Assembly: GCA_018240525.1 (NCBI GenBank)
Contig: JAFEFN010000011.1
Span: 1-40,310, forward strand
Origin: Pseudomonadota bacterium
GTDB lineage: Bacteria; Pseudomonadota; Gammaproteobacteria; Steroidobacterales; Steroidobacteraceae
Direction of reading: 5' to 3'
Length of the DNA stretch: 40,310 nucleotides
A program made the position numbers and the translations under genes. Below are positions 14,575-24,190 of this stretch, piece by piece. The first letter of the stretch is position 1. Every line of letters begins with the position of its first letter. The notes below the pieces were generated by a model that was not told where the DNA came from, did no database searches, and worked only from the letters and a program-made list of their open reading frames with translations.

Positions 14575-17073
14575 CTACTTTGCTGCTCCACCGGCGCAAC
14601 CCCGACTTTCGATCCGACGGAAAAGCATGGTCTTCACAAGGTGAACGCCGAGCAGATACAGCAGCGTGGCGAGTGCGACAAAGATATAGAAGCCTGCGCT
14701 CAACGGAACAAAGCCCAAGGGCTCCGCGAGCGCGGTAAATGGCAGGAGAGCACCGATGGCTACGACGCAGACGGTGCTGACGAGCAGCGGCCGGCTCGGC
14801 TTGCATTTCACAGGGCTTCCGGCCGTGCGAATGACGTAGATGACGAGTGTCTGCGTGGCCAGAGACTCTACGAACCAGCCGGTATGAAAGTATGCCTCGC
14901 CCGCCCGGAAGAAATGCAGCAACACGTAAAACGTCAGAAAGTCGAAGACTGAACTGATGGGACCGACGTACAGCATGAACCTGCGGATCAACCCGATGTC
15001 CCACTGCCTCGGCCTGTCAGTTACCTCCGCGTCAACGTTGTCGCTCGGAATGGTGATCTGCGACAGATCATAGAGAAAATTATTCAACAGGATCTGCGTC
15101 GGGAGCATTGGAAGTATTGGCAGCAGCGCCGATGCGGCCGCCATGCTAAACATGTTTCCGAAGTTCGAGCTCGTACCCATGAGCAGATATTTCAAAACGT
15201 TGCCAAACGCCTTACGACCTTCGAGGATGCCATTGGTCAACACCTCGAGTCCTGGCTCAACGAGGATGATGTCCGCCGCCTCCCGCGCTACATCCACCGC
15301 CGAAGCCACCGAGATGCCGACGTCAGCCACGTGCAGGGACGGCGCATCGTTTATGCCATCGCCCATAAAGCCGACAACGTGACCCCGATGCTTGAGTGCC
15401 ATCAGAATTCTATTTTTCTGCGCAGGCGATGCGCGCGCGAAGACGCTCGCTTGCTCGGCGACGACTCCGAGCGCGGCGTCCGTCATGCGGTCGACCTCCT
15501 CGCCGAGGACAACAGCGCCCGGATCGAGGCCTACTTGCCTGCAGACGTGGGCGCAAACAAGATCACTGTCGCCGCTGATGATCTTTACCTCGACGCCGCA
15601 TCCCCTCAGTGCGGCGAGCGCGGCTGCCGTATCGGGGAGAGGCTTATCGGCGAACGTAACGAAGCCCGCGAAGACGAGATTTTGCTCGTCGGCGGCCGAG
15701 TAGTTCGCCTGAACGTCGACGGCCACGTAGGCTACGGCCAAGACCCTTAGGCCCTTGCGGCTAAGATCTTCGAAATTCGCGCGGCAACGTGCTCGCAGTA
15801 CGGAGTCAATAGCTACGACCTCTCCCCGGCGCTCGACCGCTTCGACGCGATCGAGCAGTTGTTCGGGGGCTCCCTTGGTAATGAGGAGTCGATGCGCCTG
15901 ACGTTCGACGACGACGGACAACCGGCGGCGCTCGAAGTCGTATGGGATTTCATCGCGCTTGTGAAAGTCCAATTCCTCTGCCGACTGCGCCGTGCCCAGA
16001 ATCGCCTCGTCCAGAGGGCTGTGGATGCCGGTTTGGTTCTTGCTGTTCAGTCTCGCCAGCATGAGCACCCGGGCCGACTGTTGCCCGTCGAAATCGAGGC
16101 ACTGATCGAGACTCATGCGACCACTGGTCAGCGTGCCCGTCTTGTCGGTACAGAGCACATCGATACTACCGAAATTTTGGATGGCAGCGAGGTGCTTGAC
16201 AATTACGTTCTTGCGCGCCATTGCTCGAGCGCCGTTTGCCAGCGTGACCGCCACGATCATCGGCAGGAATTCCGGAGTCAGTCCGACCGCGAGTGCGACG
16301 GCAAAGAGCAGCGACTGGAACGGGTCGCGGTGTTCAAGCCCGCCGATGATGAGCAATACCAGCACGAGAAAAAGGACTGTCCGCGTAAGAAACAGACTGA
16401 AGTCCCTGAGCCCGTGTTGAAACGCCGTCGGCTCCGGCGGCGACGCAAGTCGGGCGGCGATCTCGCCAAACGCCGTCGACTGGCCGGTCGCGAGAACCAG
16501 GACGTTCGCGGTGCCGCTCACTACCGAAGTACCCAGAAACACCCTGTTCTCCGCGTCAGGGCCGGTTACCGCGGTGTCATCGCGAGCCTGCTTCTCGACC
16601 GGCAGCGATTCACCGGTCAGAGCTCCCTGCTGGACATAGAGGTCGCGGGATTGCAGCAGCCGCGCGTCCGCCGGGATAAGGTCTCCTGCCGACAGGCGCA
16701 CGACATCCCCGGGCACTACCTGGTTGGCACGGACATCTTGCCAAGTTCCGTCTCGCAGTACGGTCGCCCGAGGAGCCACCTGCGCTTGCAGCCGCTCTAC
16801 GGCCTTTTTCGACCGGCGAGTCTGCACGAAATCGAGCGTATTGCTTAGGATGACGATCGCGGCAATGATTCCCGCGTCTGTCGTATCGCCGAGCGCTGCC
16901 GACGCGCATGCCGCAAGCAGCAAAACAACCACGAGCGGATTCAGTAGAAGGCGCCCGAAATCCAGCACCATCGAACGGCGTGTCTGGGGCGCGGGATCGT
17001 TAGGGCCGAATTCGGCGAGCCGCTCGGCCGCGGCTTGTGACGTCAAGCCGAGGGCTTCGTCAGGAGCTAGCAC
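14575..17073 (-). CDS. Magnesium-transporting P-type ATPase (MgtA/MgtB type)
   Basis: Inner-membrane ATPase of 832 aa, P3B subfamily, predicted to import Mg2+. Seen in order: cation ATPase N-terminal domain (ERLAEFGPNDPAP), actuator TGES (LTGESLPVEK near 152-161), PEFLPMIV in the membrane core near 267-275, the phosphorylated aspartate D310 in CTDKTGTLT, KGAPE in the nucleotide domain, the hinge GDGINDAPSL and the C-terminal MgtA signature TSSNFGNMFSMAAAS. The start is a GTG at 17073; the N-terminus is a few dozen residues shorter than E. coli MgtA (about 900 aa). Relatives are found in stress islands, so low-magnesium control is not assured. Confidence 0.92.
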   Translation of the reverse strand: MLAPDEALGLTSQAAAERLAEFGPNDPAPQTRRSMVLDFGRLLLNPLVVVLLLAACASAALGDTTDAGIIAAIVILSNTLDFVQTRRSKKAVERLQAQVAPRATVLRDGTWQDVRANQVVPGDVVRLSAGDLIPADARLLQSRDLYVQQGALTGESLPVEKQARDDTAVTGPDAENRVFLGTSVVSGTANVLVLATGQSTAFGEIAARLASPPEPTAFQHGLRDFSLFLTRTVLFLVLVLLIIGGLEHRDPFQSLLFAVALAVGLTPEFLPMIVAVTLANGARAMARKNVIVKHLAAIQNFGSIDVLCTDKTGTLTSGRMSLDQCLDFDGQQSARVLMLARLNSKNQTGIHSPLDEAILGTAQSAEELDFHKRDEIPYDFERRRLSVVVERQAHRLLITKGAPEQLLDRVEAVERRGEVVAIDSVLRARCRANFEDLSRKGLRVLAVAYVAVDVQANYSAADEQNLVFAGFVTFADKPLPDTAAALAALRGCGVEVKIISGDSDLVCAHVCRQVGLDPGAVVLGEEVDRMTDAALGVVAEQASVFARASPAQKNRILMALKHRGHVVGFMGDGINDAPSLHVADVGISVASAVDVAREAADIILVEPGLEVLTNGILEGRKAFGNVLKYLLMGTSSNFGNMFSMAAASALLPILPMLPTQILLNNFLYDLSQITIPSDNVDAEVTDRPRQWDIGLIRRFMLYVGPISSVFDFLTFYVLLHFFRAGEAYFHTGWFVESLATQTLVIYVIRTAGSPVKCKPSRPLLVSTVCVVAIGALLPFTALAEPLGFVPLSAGFYIFVALATLLYLLGVHLVKTMLFRRIESRGCAGGAAK

Positions 17074-17361
17074 GTTGGCCAGTACAGTTGCGGACCCAGC
17101 ATCTCACTTTGACGCTAGCACGTCGGAGTGTTCCGGGCCTTGAATTGCGCCGTGGCCCTCTTCATTCAAGCGTTCATGCTGACTGTGCGCAACGAGGTGG
17201 AATCTCCTGCGATTACGACAGCTGGCGTTCCGGCTCTTGCCGTACTCATGCTGGGGCCCGCATCGACGAATTTCAGAGCGAGATCAGGCAAAATGATACG
17301 TAGCACGCTCACTCATGCCACGGTATCCGTCATCCCTAGTAACTTCAAGCCTCGAAGCAAC
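17074..17361. other. Intergenic stretch between ATPase and CBS genes
   Basis: This 288-bp stretch has only low-complexity open frames. It would contain the ATPase promoter. I see no Mg riboswitch-like leader or recognisable PhoP repeat. Confidence 0.4.
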
Positions 17362-17808
17362 TCAGCGTCGCGCCAGTTGCTCACGTCGGTGCGCCTTGGT
17401 CTCACTTTGAATCAACATCTGCATGTCCGACAGTAGAGCTTGCAGCACGTCATCACAGGTTACGATGCCCACGAGCTTTTCGTGCTCGTCCACAACGGGT
17501 ATGCGCCGCACACCATGAAGGCGCATCCGTCCAAGGACCGCTCGCAGATCCTCCGATTCTCTGGCGATCACCACCGGTTTTCTCGCCAATGTCGATAGCC
17601 TGACTTTGGAGGGATCGCGATCGCATGCCAATATTTCGATCGTCAGGTCTCGATCTGTGACTATTCCGATGGGAATGCGATCCTCTTCAGGATCGCTCAC
17701 CACTACGACATCACCCACGTGCTTCTCACGCATCAGTTTTGCGGCATCGAGCGCGCTGGTCTCGGGCCGACAGCAGACTACTTCAGTAGTGCAAATCTCG
17801 CCGATCAT
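17362..17808 (-). CDS. Paired-CBS-domain protein (4 of 4)
   Basis: Bateman-module protein of 148 aa. First CBS repeat: RPETSALDAAKLMREKHVGD and IGIVTDRDLTIEI; second: SEDLRAVLGRMRLHGVRRIPVV and LVGIVTCDDVLQALL. The ATG at 17808 is preferred over the one six bases upstream because GGAG then sits six bases away and the product starts MIGEI like its paralogues. It reads away from groEL across a 198-bp shared control region. Probable adenosine-nucleotide sensor in the island's stress programme. Confidence 0.92.
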   Translation of the reverse strand: MIGEICTTEVVCCRPETSALDAAKLMREKHVGDVVVVSDPEEDRIPIGIVTDRDLTIEILACDRDPSKVRLSTLARKPVVIARESEDLRAVLGRMRLHGVRRIPVVDEHEKLVGIVTCDDVLQALLSDMQMLIQSETKAHRREQLARR

Positions 17809-18006
17809 CGCCATCTCCAGTTTGCGACCTCTGGCTCCTTATAGGATGTGTGCAATCAAGGGCCAATACGTGCAAATGCCTACTGGAACCTTAAACGCGC
17901 AGAGGCCACCCGTGCTGCCAGAATCGTCATTTGTGCGTATGGCCGCCAAACCTGCGATCCACAATACTGGTCACAGCGTTTGTAAGCTTGCTTAGAGGTT
18001 GAACCA

Positions 18007-19629
18007 ATGGCTGCGAAGCATTTGCTGTTTCGCTCAACTGCGCGCGAGAAGATCTTGCGCGGCACTTCCCAGCTCGCCGATGCGGTGCGCATCACCCTCG
18101 GGCCCAAGTCTAAGTCGGTCTTAATTCAGAAGAAATGGGGTACGCCGATCGTTTGCAACGACGGTGTCACCATTGCGAAGGAAATCGAGCTGGACGATCC
18201 GGAGGAGAATCTCGGAGCGCAGATGCTGCGCCAGGCCGCGGAGAGGACGGGCGACGTCGTGGGCGACGGGACGAGTACCTCGACAATCCTTGCGCAGTCG
18301 ATCTACGCGGACGGCGCACGCAATGTCGCAGCGGGCGCAAGTGCCATCGACCTGAAGCGTGGGCTCGACCGGGCGCTGCGGACTGCCGTCACGGCTCTGA
18401 AGCAGATGGCCAAGCAGGTCGAGAGTCGCAAGGAAAGGGCCCAGGTCGCGACGGTGTCCGCACACAATGACCCGGTCATCGGAGAGCTGGTCGCGGATGC
18501 TATGGAGAAAGTCGGCGGTGACGGCGTCATTTCGGTTGAGGAATCGAAGACCACAGAAACCACCCTCGAGACTGTCGAAGGAATGCAGTTCGATCGCGGT
18601 TACCTGTCTCCGTATTTCGTCACCGACAACGCGGCAATGGAAGCCGTACTTGAAGAGCCCTTCGTTCTGGTCTGCGACCGGAAACTCACCATCATCAAGG
18701 ACATCATTCCGCTGCTTGAGCAAGTCGCAAAGGCTGGCAAGCCTCTCTTATTTATCGCAGAAGACATCGAAAGCGAAGCCCTAGCGACGCTCATCGTTAA
18801 CCAGATTCGCGGAGTGCTTAAGAGCGCCGCAGTTAAGGCTCCTGCATTCGGCGATCGGCGCAAGGCCATCTTGCAGGACATCGCCACCCTGACCGGTGGC
18901 CAAGTCATATCCGAAGAACTCGGCCTCAAACTGGAGGACGTAAAGCTATCTCAACTGGGCCGCGCCAAGCGCGTGGTGGCGAACAAGGACAACACAACGA
19001 TCATCGGCGGCAATGGAAACAAGGCGGACATTCAGGCCCGCATCCAGACGATTCGGAAGGAACTCGATAACAAGACCACCAGCGAATACGATCGTGAAAA
19101 GCTCGAGGAGCGTCTCGCCAAGCTCTCCGGGGGTGTCGCAGTCATTCGCGTCGGCGCCCCCTCGGAGGCCGAGATGAAGGCCAAGAAAGAGGCACTCGAC
19201 GACGCGATCAGCTCTACGAAAGCTGCCGTGGCAGAAGGCATCGTGCCAGGTGGGGGGCTGGCGCTGCTACGCGCCGGGGACGCCGTTCTTGCGGAGGAAG
19301 CCAGGTGCACCGACGACGAGAGAACCGGCGTGCAGATACTGCGGCGCGCCTTGGAGGCTCCCGCACGACAGATTGCCGAGAACTCCGCCGCGGACGGTGG
19401 AGTCGTTGTCGATCGCATGCTGCATGGGAAGGGCAACCTTGGGTTCGACGCGGCGCGCAAGGAATTCGTCGATCTCGTGGAGGCCGGCATCGTCGATCCC
19501 GTGAAGGTGGTCCGCATCGCTCTTGAGAACGCGGTTTCCGTGGCAAGCGTTCTGCTTCTTACCGAGGCAACGATGACCGAACGGCCGGAAAAGCCTAAGG
19601 ATCATGCGCCAGACGTTTCGGACATGTGA
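18007..19629 (+). CDS. groEL: GroEL/Cpn60 chaperonin, orphan copy
   Basis: ATP-driven folding chaperone of 540 aa. The key residues keep E. coli numbering: D52 in [10 protein letters not shown] and D87 in [11 protein letters not shown]; the hinge aspartate is kept in [15 protein letters not shown]. No groES gene lies next to it or elsewhere in the window. The C-terminus is charged, ending [11 protein letters not shown], in place of the usual GGM-repeat tail that helps fold proteins in the cavity. These points suggest a secondary chaperonin that borrows the chromosomal GroES or has a special role. The ATG at 18007 follows a weak AGAGG. No CIRCE element or clear heat-shock promoter was found upstream. 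Confidence 0.95.
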   Translation: MAAKHLLFRSTAREKILRGTSQLADAVRITLGPKSKSVLIQKKWGTPIVCNDGVTIAKEIELDDPEENLGAQMLRQAAERTGDVVGDGTSTSTILAQSIYADGARNVAAGASAIDLKRGLDRALRTAVTALKQMAKQVESRKERAQVATVSAHNDPVIGELVADAMEKVGGDGVISVEESKTTETTLETVEGMQFDRGYLSPYFVTDNAAMEAVLEEPFVLVCDRKLTIIKDIIPLLEQVAKAGKPLLFIAEDIESEALATLIVNQIRGVLKSAAVKAPAFGDRRKAILQDIATLTGGQVISEELGLKLEDVKLSQLGRAKRVVANKDNTTIIGGNGNKADIQARIQTIRKELDNKTTSEYDREKLEERLAKLSGGVAVIRVGAPSEAEMKAKKEALDDAISSTKAAVAEGIVPGGGLALLRAGDAVLAEEARCTDDERTGVQILRRALEAPARQIAENSAADGGVVVDRMLHGKGNLGFDAARKEFVDLVEAGIVDPVKVVRIALENAVSVASVLLLTEATMTERPEKPKDHAPDVSDM

Positions 19630-19730
19630 ATTTTCTGAGTCTAACTTGCTTTCTGCGGATCGAGCGACGTCTTGTTGACTTTCAGGCCGTTTGCCGGCGA
19701 GTTTCATACGCCAGTGCGCACTCTTGACGG

Positions 19731-21305
19731 ATGACAACCCGTGCGACCCTACCGGATCACTTGCAGGGGCTGCTGCAAGCCAGGGCGTACCCACACCCGG
19801 TCGAAACGGTTGAATTGATTGAGACCCACATTTCCTGGGTTCTGCTCACAGGTGAATTTGCATACAAGATCAAGCGCCCGATCCACTACCGCTTTGTGGA
19901 CATGAGGTCCGCAGTGCATCGTGCCTATCTTTGTCGGGAGGAGCTGCGTCTGAATCGGCGCTTCGCGCCCGAACTGTATCTGCAGGTCTGCTCGATTACT
20001 CTTGATTCTGGGGATGCCCGGATCGACGGCACTGGTGCTGCAGTGGAGCACGCCGTTCAGATGCGTCAGTTTGCCAAGGGCGAAGAACTTCGCGAGCTGC
20101 TTGCAGAGGATGCCATCACTCCATCGGCTCTTGAGGTCTTTGGCCACGATGTGGCGCGAATCCATGCCCGTCTTCCGGTGGCGCGCGACCAGCATCCGTT
20201 GGGCCACCCCGACGCATGGCGGCACATCGCGCTCGACAATATTGCAGAGTGCCTCCAGGTCGCCGAAGCGACGGGCCAGGCGGAGCATTCCCTGATGCTC
20301 GAGGTGCAAGGCCGTCTTTTGGCCGAGATCGAGCACGCGAGGCCACTGCGGGTGCGACGCCGAGGCGCTGGCCGTGTTCGCGAATGCCATGGAGATTTGC
20401 ATGCGGGCAACGTCGTACGGCATGGAGGGCAGCTCCTGGCTTTTGACTGCCTAGAATTTGACCCCGCCTTGCGCTGGATCGACGTGGCCGACGAAATCGC
20501 CTTCCTGCTCGTCGACCTCGAGTTTTTCCAGCGACCTGCGTGTGGTCACGCTTTCCTCTCCGCCTATCTCACGGAGAGCGGGGACTACCAGGCGGCTCGC
20601 CTGCTCGGGCTCTTCAAAGCCCACCGCGCTCTTGTGCGTGCCAGGGTAACGGCACTGTGCGCGCAACCGCGCCGAACCGGAAGATCCGACGCGAGCTCCC
20701 AGTTTCACGAATATCTCGAGTGTGCGCGTCGTGCACTGGAGATACACGCGCCTTTTCTGATACTGATGTGCGGCCTGTCTGGATCCGGCAAGACTTGGTT
20801 AGCTCGCCAACTGGCCCCACCGTTGGCCGCCATGCACCTCCGTTCCGACATCGAGCGCAGACGCGGGCACCACGGGTCGGATGTGGCTTCCCGAGGCCCC
20901 CGCCATAGCGCCGAAGGGCTGTACTCAACTGAAGCGATGAAGGAAGTGTACGAGCGACTGCTAGCCTGTACGGCTGATTTGCTAGCTGGTGGCTATACGG
21001 CCATCGTCGACGCGACATTCGCACGCCGAGAAGACCGGGAGCGGTTCCGGATTCTGAGCAAAGAGGTCGGTGCAAAGTGCTGTATCGCGTACTGTCATGC
21101 GCCTGATAGCGTTCTGCAGCACCGCATTGTCGACCGGTTGGCGCGGGGGGATGATCCGTCCGAGGCAGATTTGGAGGTATTGAGCTGGCAGCGCGAGCGC
21201 TTTCAGCGACCAGACTCGAGCGAGGCCGATATGGTCGTGGAGGTTTTGACAACAGAGTCGGACGCAGTCGAGCGACTGCTGCGCATTCTGCCTCAGCGGG
21301 GCTAA
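19731..21305 (+). CDS. Fusion of an APH-fold kinase and a P-loop kinase (COG2187/COG0645-like)
   Basis: Protein of 524 aa. Residues 1-330 form an APH-fold kinase (YKIKRP near 45-50, CHGDLHAGNVV near 219-229, FDCLEFDP near 238-245). Residues 340-524 form an AAA_33/zeta-toxin-like kinase with Walker A GLSGSGKT at 348-355, an RSDIERRR segment and an ARGDDPSEAD C-terminal stretch. Proteins with this layout are known but functionally undescribed; the two kinase halves may act in sequence on one metabolite. Start: ATG at 19731, the only in-frame choice giving the full N-lobe. It is homologous to the shorter kinase at 3443. It follows groEL by 101 bases, with no obvious promoter between. Confidence 0.85.
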   Translation: MTTRATLPDHLQGLLQARAYPHPVETVELIETHISWVLLTGEFAYKIKRPIHYRFVDMRSAVHRAYLCREELRLNRRFAPELYLQVCSITLDSGDARIDGTGAAVEHAVQMRQFAKGEELRELLAEDAITPSALEVFGHDVARIHARLPVARDQHPLGHPDAWRHIALDNIAECLQVAEATGQAEHSLMLEVQGRLLAEIEHARPLRVRRRGAGRVRECHGDLHAGNVVRHGGQLLAFDCLEFDPALRWIDVADEIAFLLVDLEFFQRPACGHAFLSAYLTESGDYQAARLLGLFKAHRALVRARVTALCAQPRRTGRSDASSQFHEYLECARRALEIHAPFLILMCGLSGSGKTWLARQLAPPLAAMHLRSDIERRRGHHGSDVASRGPRHSAEGLYSTEAMKEVYERLLACTADLLAGGYTAIVDATFARREDRERFRILSKEVGAKCCIAYCHAPDSVLQHRIVDRLARGDDPSEADLEVLSWQRERFQRPDSSEADMVVEVLTTESDAVERLLRILPQRG

Positions 21306-22223
21306 GCCATTCTTAGGCAATCGCCTCGAACCGAAGGCGTCGGGCATTCACAGCAGCCGAGACCAGCCGTCGACTCATCGCCACTGCGAAAACCATGGGT
21401 TGAACAGCAACCCAAAAGGCGGCGAATGCCCGCGCCAAGTCCATGGTGCCAGACCGCTACACAGCGCACCCACAGACTTCAGGACCGGACGCCACCCTGC
21501 CGAGGGTGCGGCATAAGAGGATAAGGTGCGGACGTCATTTAACCAATCAATGCTCGGCGAGCATGGCCGCTCCTGCTGACCCTCGGGCGAAGAGTCCGTC
21601 TCAGATCGACCCTTTTCGGAGGCTGCGAAGGCGGTTCAGGGGCGGCTACGCACTACTTCGTATAACGGAATCTCCACAGCCTACAGAAGCCGGTAACATG
21701 CTGGCCAAGCAGCTGGAATACCTAGCTCATGCCCAGATCGCGGGCGTAGTGCTCGGGGCACGCCTTCCCATCGCACTGACAAGTCGGGCGGACGGAACCG
21801 AGGCGCGCGTTGCGTCGTGCGCGATCGCCTTGCTGCTGGCGAGACGTTCCGTCTCAACGGCTCCTTCGAGCTAGCAGCAACCACTCGCCGCCAGCGGGTG
21901 CCAACCCGAAGTTCGCGGTACCGGGACCAGCGTGACGACCCCGACCGCTGTCGTGTACGTGGTGCCCGACGGTTGAGTGCGGCGCTGGCCACGAGCGCGA
22001 AGGTTGAATGCTCGCCAATCGACAAGTCCCCCGCCGATCGCTCGACGCGCAACGAACCTGGGTATGGCGATTGAGTGATAGGTAGAAAGCGCAGCGGAGC
22101 GGCGATTTGCCGCGCGAGCAATGCCGCCTAAGTATGTCACGAGAGGTACGCACACTTCCGGATGGAGATCTGGCGAGCGTTCCGACTAGACTTCAGTGAA
22201 CATTTCAAAAAAGGAGAGCCATT
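21306..22223. other. Long gene-poor stretch between the kinase fusion and Hsp20-1
   Basis: These 918 bases hold the phosphotransacetylase remnant (21686-21874) and otherwise only low-complexity frames on both strands. A GGAGAG Shine-Dalgarno closes it just before 22224. No heat-shock promoter was identified with confidence, nor any structural RNA. Confidence 0.55.
21686..21874 (+). pseudogene. C-terminal remnant of phosphate acetyltransferase (Pta-type)
   Basis: The translation reads EAGNMLAKQLEYLAHAQIAG, then VVLGARLPIALTSRADG, then ARVASCAIALLLARR. This is the C-terminal block of phosphate acetyltransferases, notably of bifunctional enoyl-CoA hydratase/phosphate acetyltransferase proteins (family consensus recalled: E-A-G-N-M-L-A-K, then G-A-x-x-P-I-x-L-T-S-R-A-D, then A-S-C-A). 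Upstream in the same frame the sequence no longer resembles the family, so about 250 or more residues are lost. It is a gene fragment, evidence that the island once had an acetyl-CoA/acetyl-phosphate enzyme. Confidence 0.75.
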
Positions 22224-22658
22224 ATGAACCTCATGCGTTGGGAACCGTTTGCCGGCATGGACGACTTTTTCACCCGCATGCCAAGCTTGTTTGGACGCTG
22301 GCCGCAGTTGACTGGCGAACAGAACATGGAATGGGCGCCTTCAGTCGACATCAGCGAAACGGGTGAGGAGTACCTGATCCGTGCGACATTGCCCGCGGTC
22401 AAGAAGGAAGATGTTGTTGTCACTGTCGACAACGGCATTCTGTCCCTAAGCGGAGACCGTCGGCAGAAGGAAGAACAGAAGGACGAGAAGTTCCACAAAG
22501 TAGAGAGCTTCTACGGAAGCTTCGCCCGGTCCTTTTCTCTGCCGGACGGGACTGATGCGGCGGCCATACGTGCGGAAAGCAAGGATGGAATTCTGACAAT
22601 TCACGTCCCGAAGACGAAGGCCGAGGAGAAGAAAGCGACGACCATCAAGGTCCAGTAA
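22224..22658 (+). CDS. Small heat shock protein Hsp20 (first copy)
   Basis: ATP-independent holdase of 144 aa. The alpha-crystallin domain begins near residue 36 (WAPSVDISETGEEYLIRATL) and runs to LTIHVPKTK, with the conserved NGILSLSGDR and a GILTI strand; a short basic tail follows. The N-terminal arm contains MRWEPFAGMDDFF, common in this family. GGAGAG lies 6 bases before the ATG. It is followed by a strong hairpin with a T-rich tail at 22665-22698, so it is likely transcribed alone or as the last gene. Confidence 0.95.
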   Translation: MNLMRWEPFAGMDDFFTRMPSLFGRWPQLTGEQNMEWAPSVDISETGEEYLIRATLPAVKKEDVVVTVDNGILSLSGDRRQKEEQKDEKFHKVESFYGSFARSFSLPDGTDAAAIRAESKDGILTIHVPKTKAEEKKATTIKVQ

Positions 22659-22664
22659 GCGGCA

Positions 22665-22698
22665 CTGCGGCGTCCGCGTGGCCGCCGCAGTTCTTCTT
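22665..22698 (+). terminator. Rho-independent terminator after Hsp20-1
   Basis: CTGCGGCG (22665-22672) pairs with CGCCGCAG (22683-22690) across a 10-base loop, followed by TTCTTCTT. It sits six bases after the Hsp20 stop. Confidence 0.82.
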
Positions 22699-22918
22699 GC
22701 CGATCCATTCTCGATTTCCGAATAAAGTTGCTCGCGCTGGGGCGCGTGATGACGCTCAGAAAATCGCCTTGGGGTCGGTGCAGCTGCAACAATTCAGGGG
22801 AATGATCCTATCGTTTAGTGCGACGCCGGCCCGGATGCTACGCACTATCCACGATATTCTGTGCAAGGCTCGGGAAGTACATTGTTCTTTGTTCGTTGCC
22901 TAAATCTCGGAGCAACCA

Positions 22919-23974
22919 ATGAGTATTCAGATGCGCCGAATCCTGGTAGCCATTGGTGATCTTGCGCATCCGCCCAAGAGTGAGCTGCGTAAGGCCGGTC
23001 TCCTAGCCAGGAAATCGGGCGCAAAGATCGAACTCTTTCATGCCATCACCGACTTGGACCCGGGCTTGAGCTTCCCGGAGGCAGTCACTGCAAGAGCGGT
23101 CGCTGAGCAGCGCAGCGCGACGGCCACACAGGGTCAACAGAAGCTATTGCGCATGGCGCGCGACCGAAGCTTGCATGGTCTCGAGGTCACTTGCACCGCG
23201 AGCTGGGACTTTCCACCGCACGAGGCTATCATTCGCCGCGCTCGCACCATTAAGGCCGACCTTGTCATCGCGGCGACGCGGCGGCACCGGCTGGGAGCGC
23301 GCATGGTTCTCACAAATACCGACTGGGAGCTCATCCGTCACTGCCCGACGCCGGTCCTCCTCGTCAAGTCACGTCGGCTCTACAGGAATCCGGTAGTAAT
23401 TGCAGCCGTAGACCCATTCCACGCCCATGTGAGACCCGCCGACCTCGACAAGCGACTGGTGGATGCGGGAGCGGGAATTGCCAAGCTGATACGCGGCAGA
23501 TTAGACGTGTTCCACGCCTACATGCCGCTCCTGAGTGTGGCACCAATGGCTGGTGCGACACCGGTGATGCTGCCGCCCGAGATGGAGATAACGCATGAGG
23601 ACCTGATCACGCGCGAGGTGCGAGAGCTGGCGCAAACAGCCAGCGTACCCGCAAAGCGCTGTCACCTCTGCATGGGCAGCGTATCCAGTGAGCTCGATGC
23701 GACCGTGCGTCGAACGCACGCGCACCTGGTCGTCATGGGTGCGGTCTCTCGTTCCGCCGTGTCGCGCCTGTTCATCGGCAACACCGCCGAGCGCGTATTG
23801 GACAGGCTCACCTGTGACGTACTGGTCATCAAGCCCCGGGGATTCAAATCGAAGGTCGTTGCGAGACGCGCGGTGGAGGCTAGTGCACCTAGAGTTCGCG
23901 CGCGACCACTGGGCCCTGTGGCGCTGGAACGTGCGCGGATTCGGCACGCCGGATCCTCGGCACATGCTGCCTGA
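22919..23974 (+). CDS. Tandem universal stress protein (UspE-like)
   Basis: Protein of 351 aa with two Usp domains: residues 1-155 (MRRILVAIGDLA start, ending CPTPVLLVKSRR) and about 160-305 (VVIAAVDPFHAH start, with LVVMGAVSRSAVSRLFIGNT-like ATP motif and CDVLVIKPRGF end). The first domain has lost the G-x(9)-G-S/T motif and the second keeps a version of it. The C-terminal 45 residues are an alanine- and arginine-rich tail not seen in UspE. CTCGGAG lies 7 bases before the ATG. It forms part of the Hsp20/Usp block and probably responds to envelope, redox or energy stress. Confidence 0.9.
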   Translation: MSIQMRRILVAIGDLAHPPKSELRKAGLLARKSGAKIELFHAITDLDPGLSFPEAVTARAVAEQRSATATQGQQKLLRMARDRSLHGLEVTCTASWDFPPHEAIIRRARTIKADLVIAATRRHRLGARMVLTNTDWELIRHCPTPVLLVKSRRLYRNPVVIAAVDPFHAHVRPADLDKRLVDAGAGIAKLIRGRLDVFHAYMPLLSVAPMAGATPVMLPPEMEITHEDLITREVRELAQTASVPAKRCHLCMGSVSSELDATVRRTHAHLVVMGAVSRSAVSRLFIGNTAERVLDRLTCDVLVIKPRGFKSKVVARRAVEASAPRVRARPLGPVALERARIRHAGSSAHAA

Positions 23975-24091
23975 GCGGGGCTCCAAGGCGTCGGGTTGGA
24001 CGACACGACGCGGAAGGCGCCGGATTCAAATGACCTGATCTGCGCAAGGACGTCGTCGCATCCGCTCACGAGGGGGTAGGAGGTGGCGAAG

Positions 24092-24190
24092 ATGGTCGCT
24101 CACGGGTACTCCCGAAGCCATATCGGCGGATCGATTCCGCTCGTCCAACGGTACCTTCAAAAGACCCTTGGAGCGTTAGCTTTAGCGTGA
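24092..24190 (+). CDS. Possible 32-aa small protein
   Basis: A near-perfect Shine-Dalgarno (AGGAGGT, 24078-24084) stands 7 bases before an ATG. The frame codes for 32 residues with a polar start (MVAHGYSRSHIGGS) and a hydrophobic/basic helix-like end. It stops 91 bases upstream of the heat-shock promoter of the second Hsp20. The ribosome-binding site is stronger than that of most genes here, but I know no homologue. It may be a small stress peptide or chance. Confidence 0.38.
   Translation: MVAHGYSRSHIGGSIPLVQRYLQKTLGALALA

Noticed and set aside
15859..16848. Plus-strand frame of 329 aa
   Set aside because: Antisense to the P-type ATPase; no signal, domain or start context.
21681..22121. 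Minus-strand frame of 146 aa
   Set aside because: Antisense to the Pta remnant, low complexity, no Shine-Dalgarno.
22081..22223. Heat-shock promoter upstream of Hsp20-1
   Set aside because: Only weak matches to either box at wrong spacing were found, unlike the strong site of Hsp20-2.
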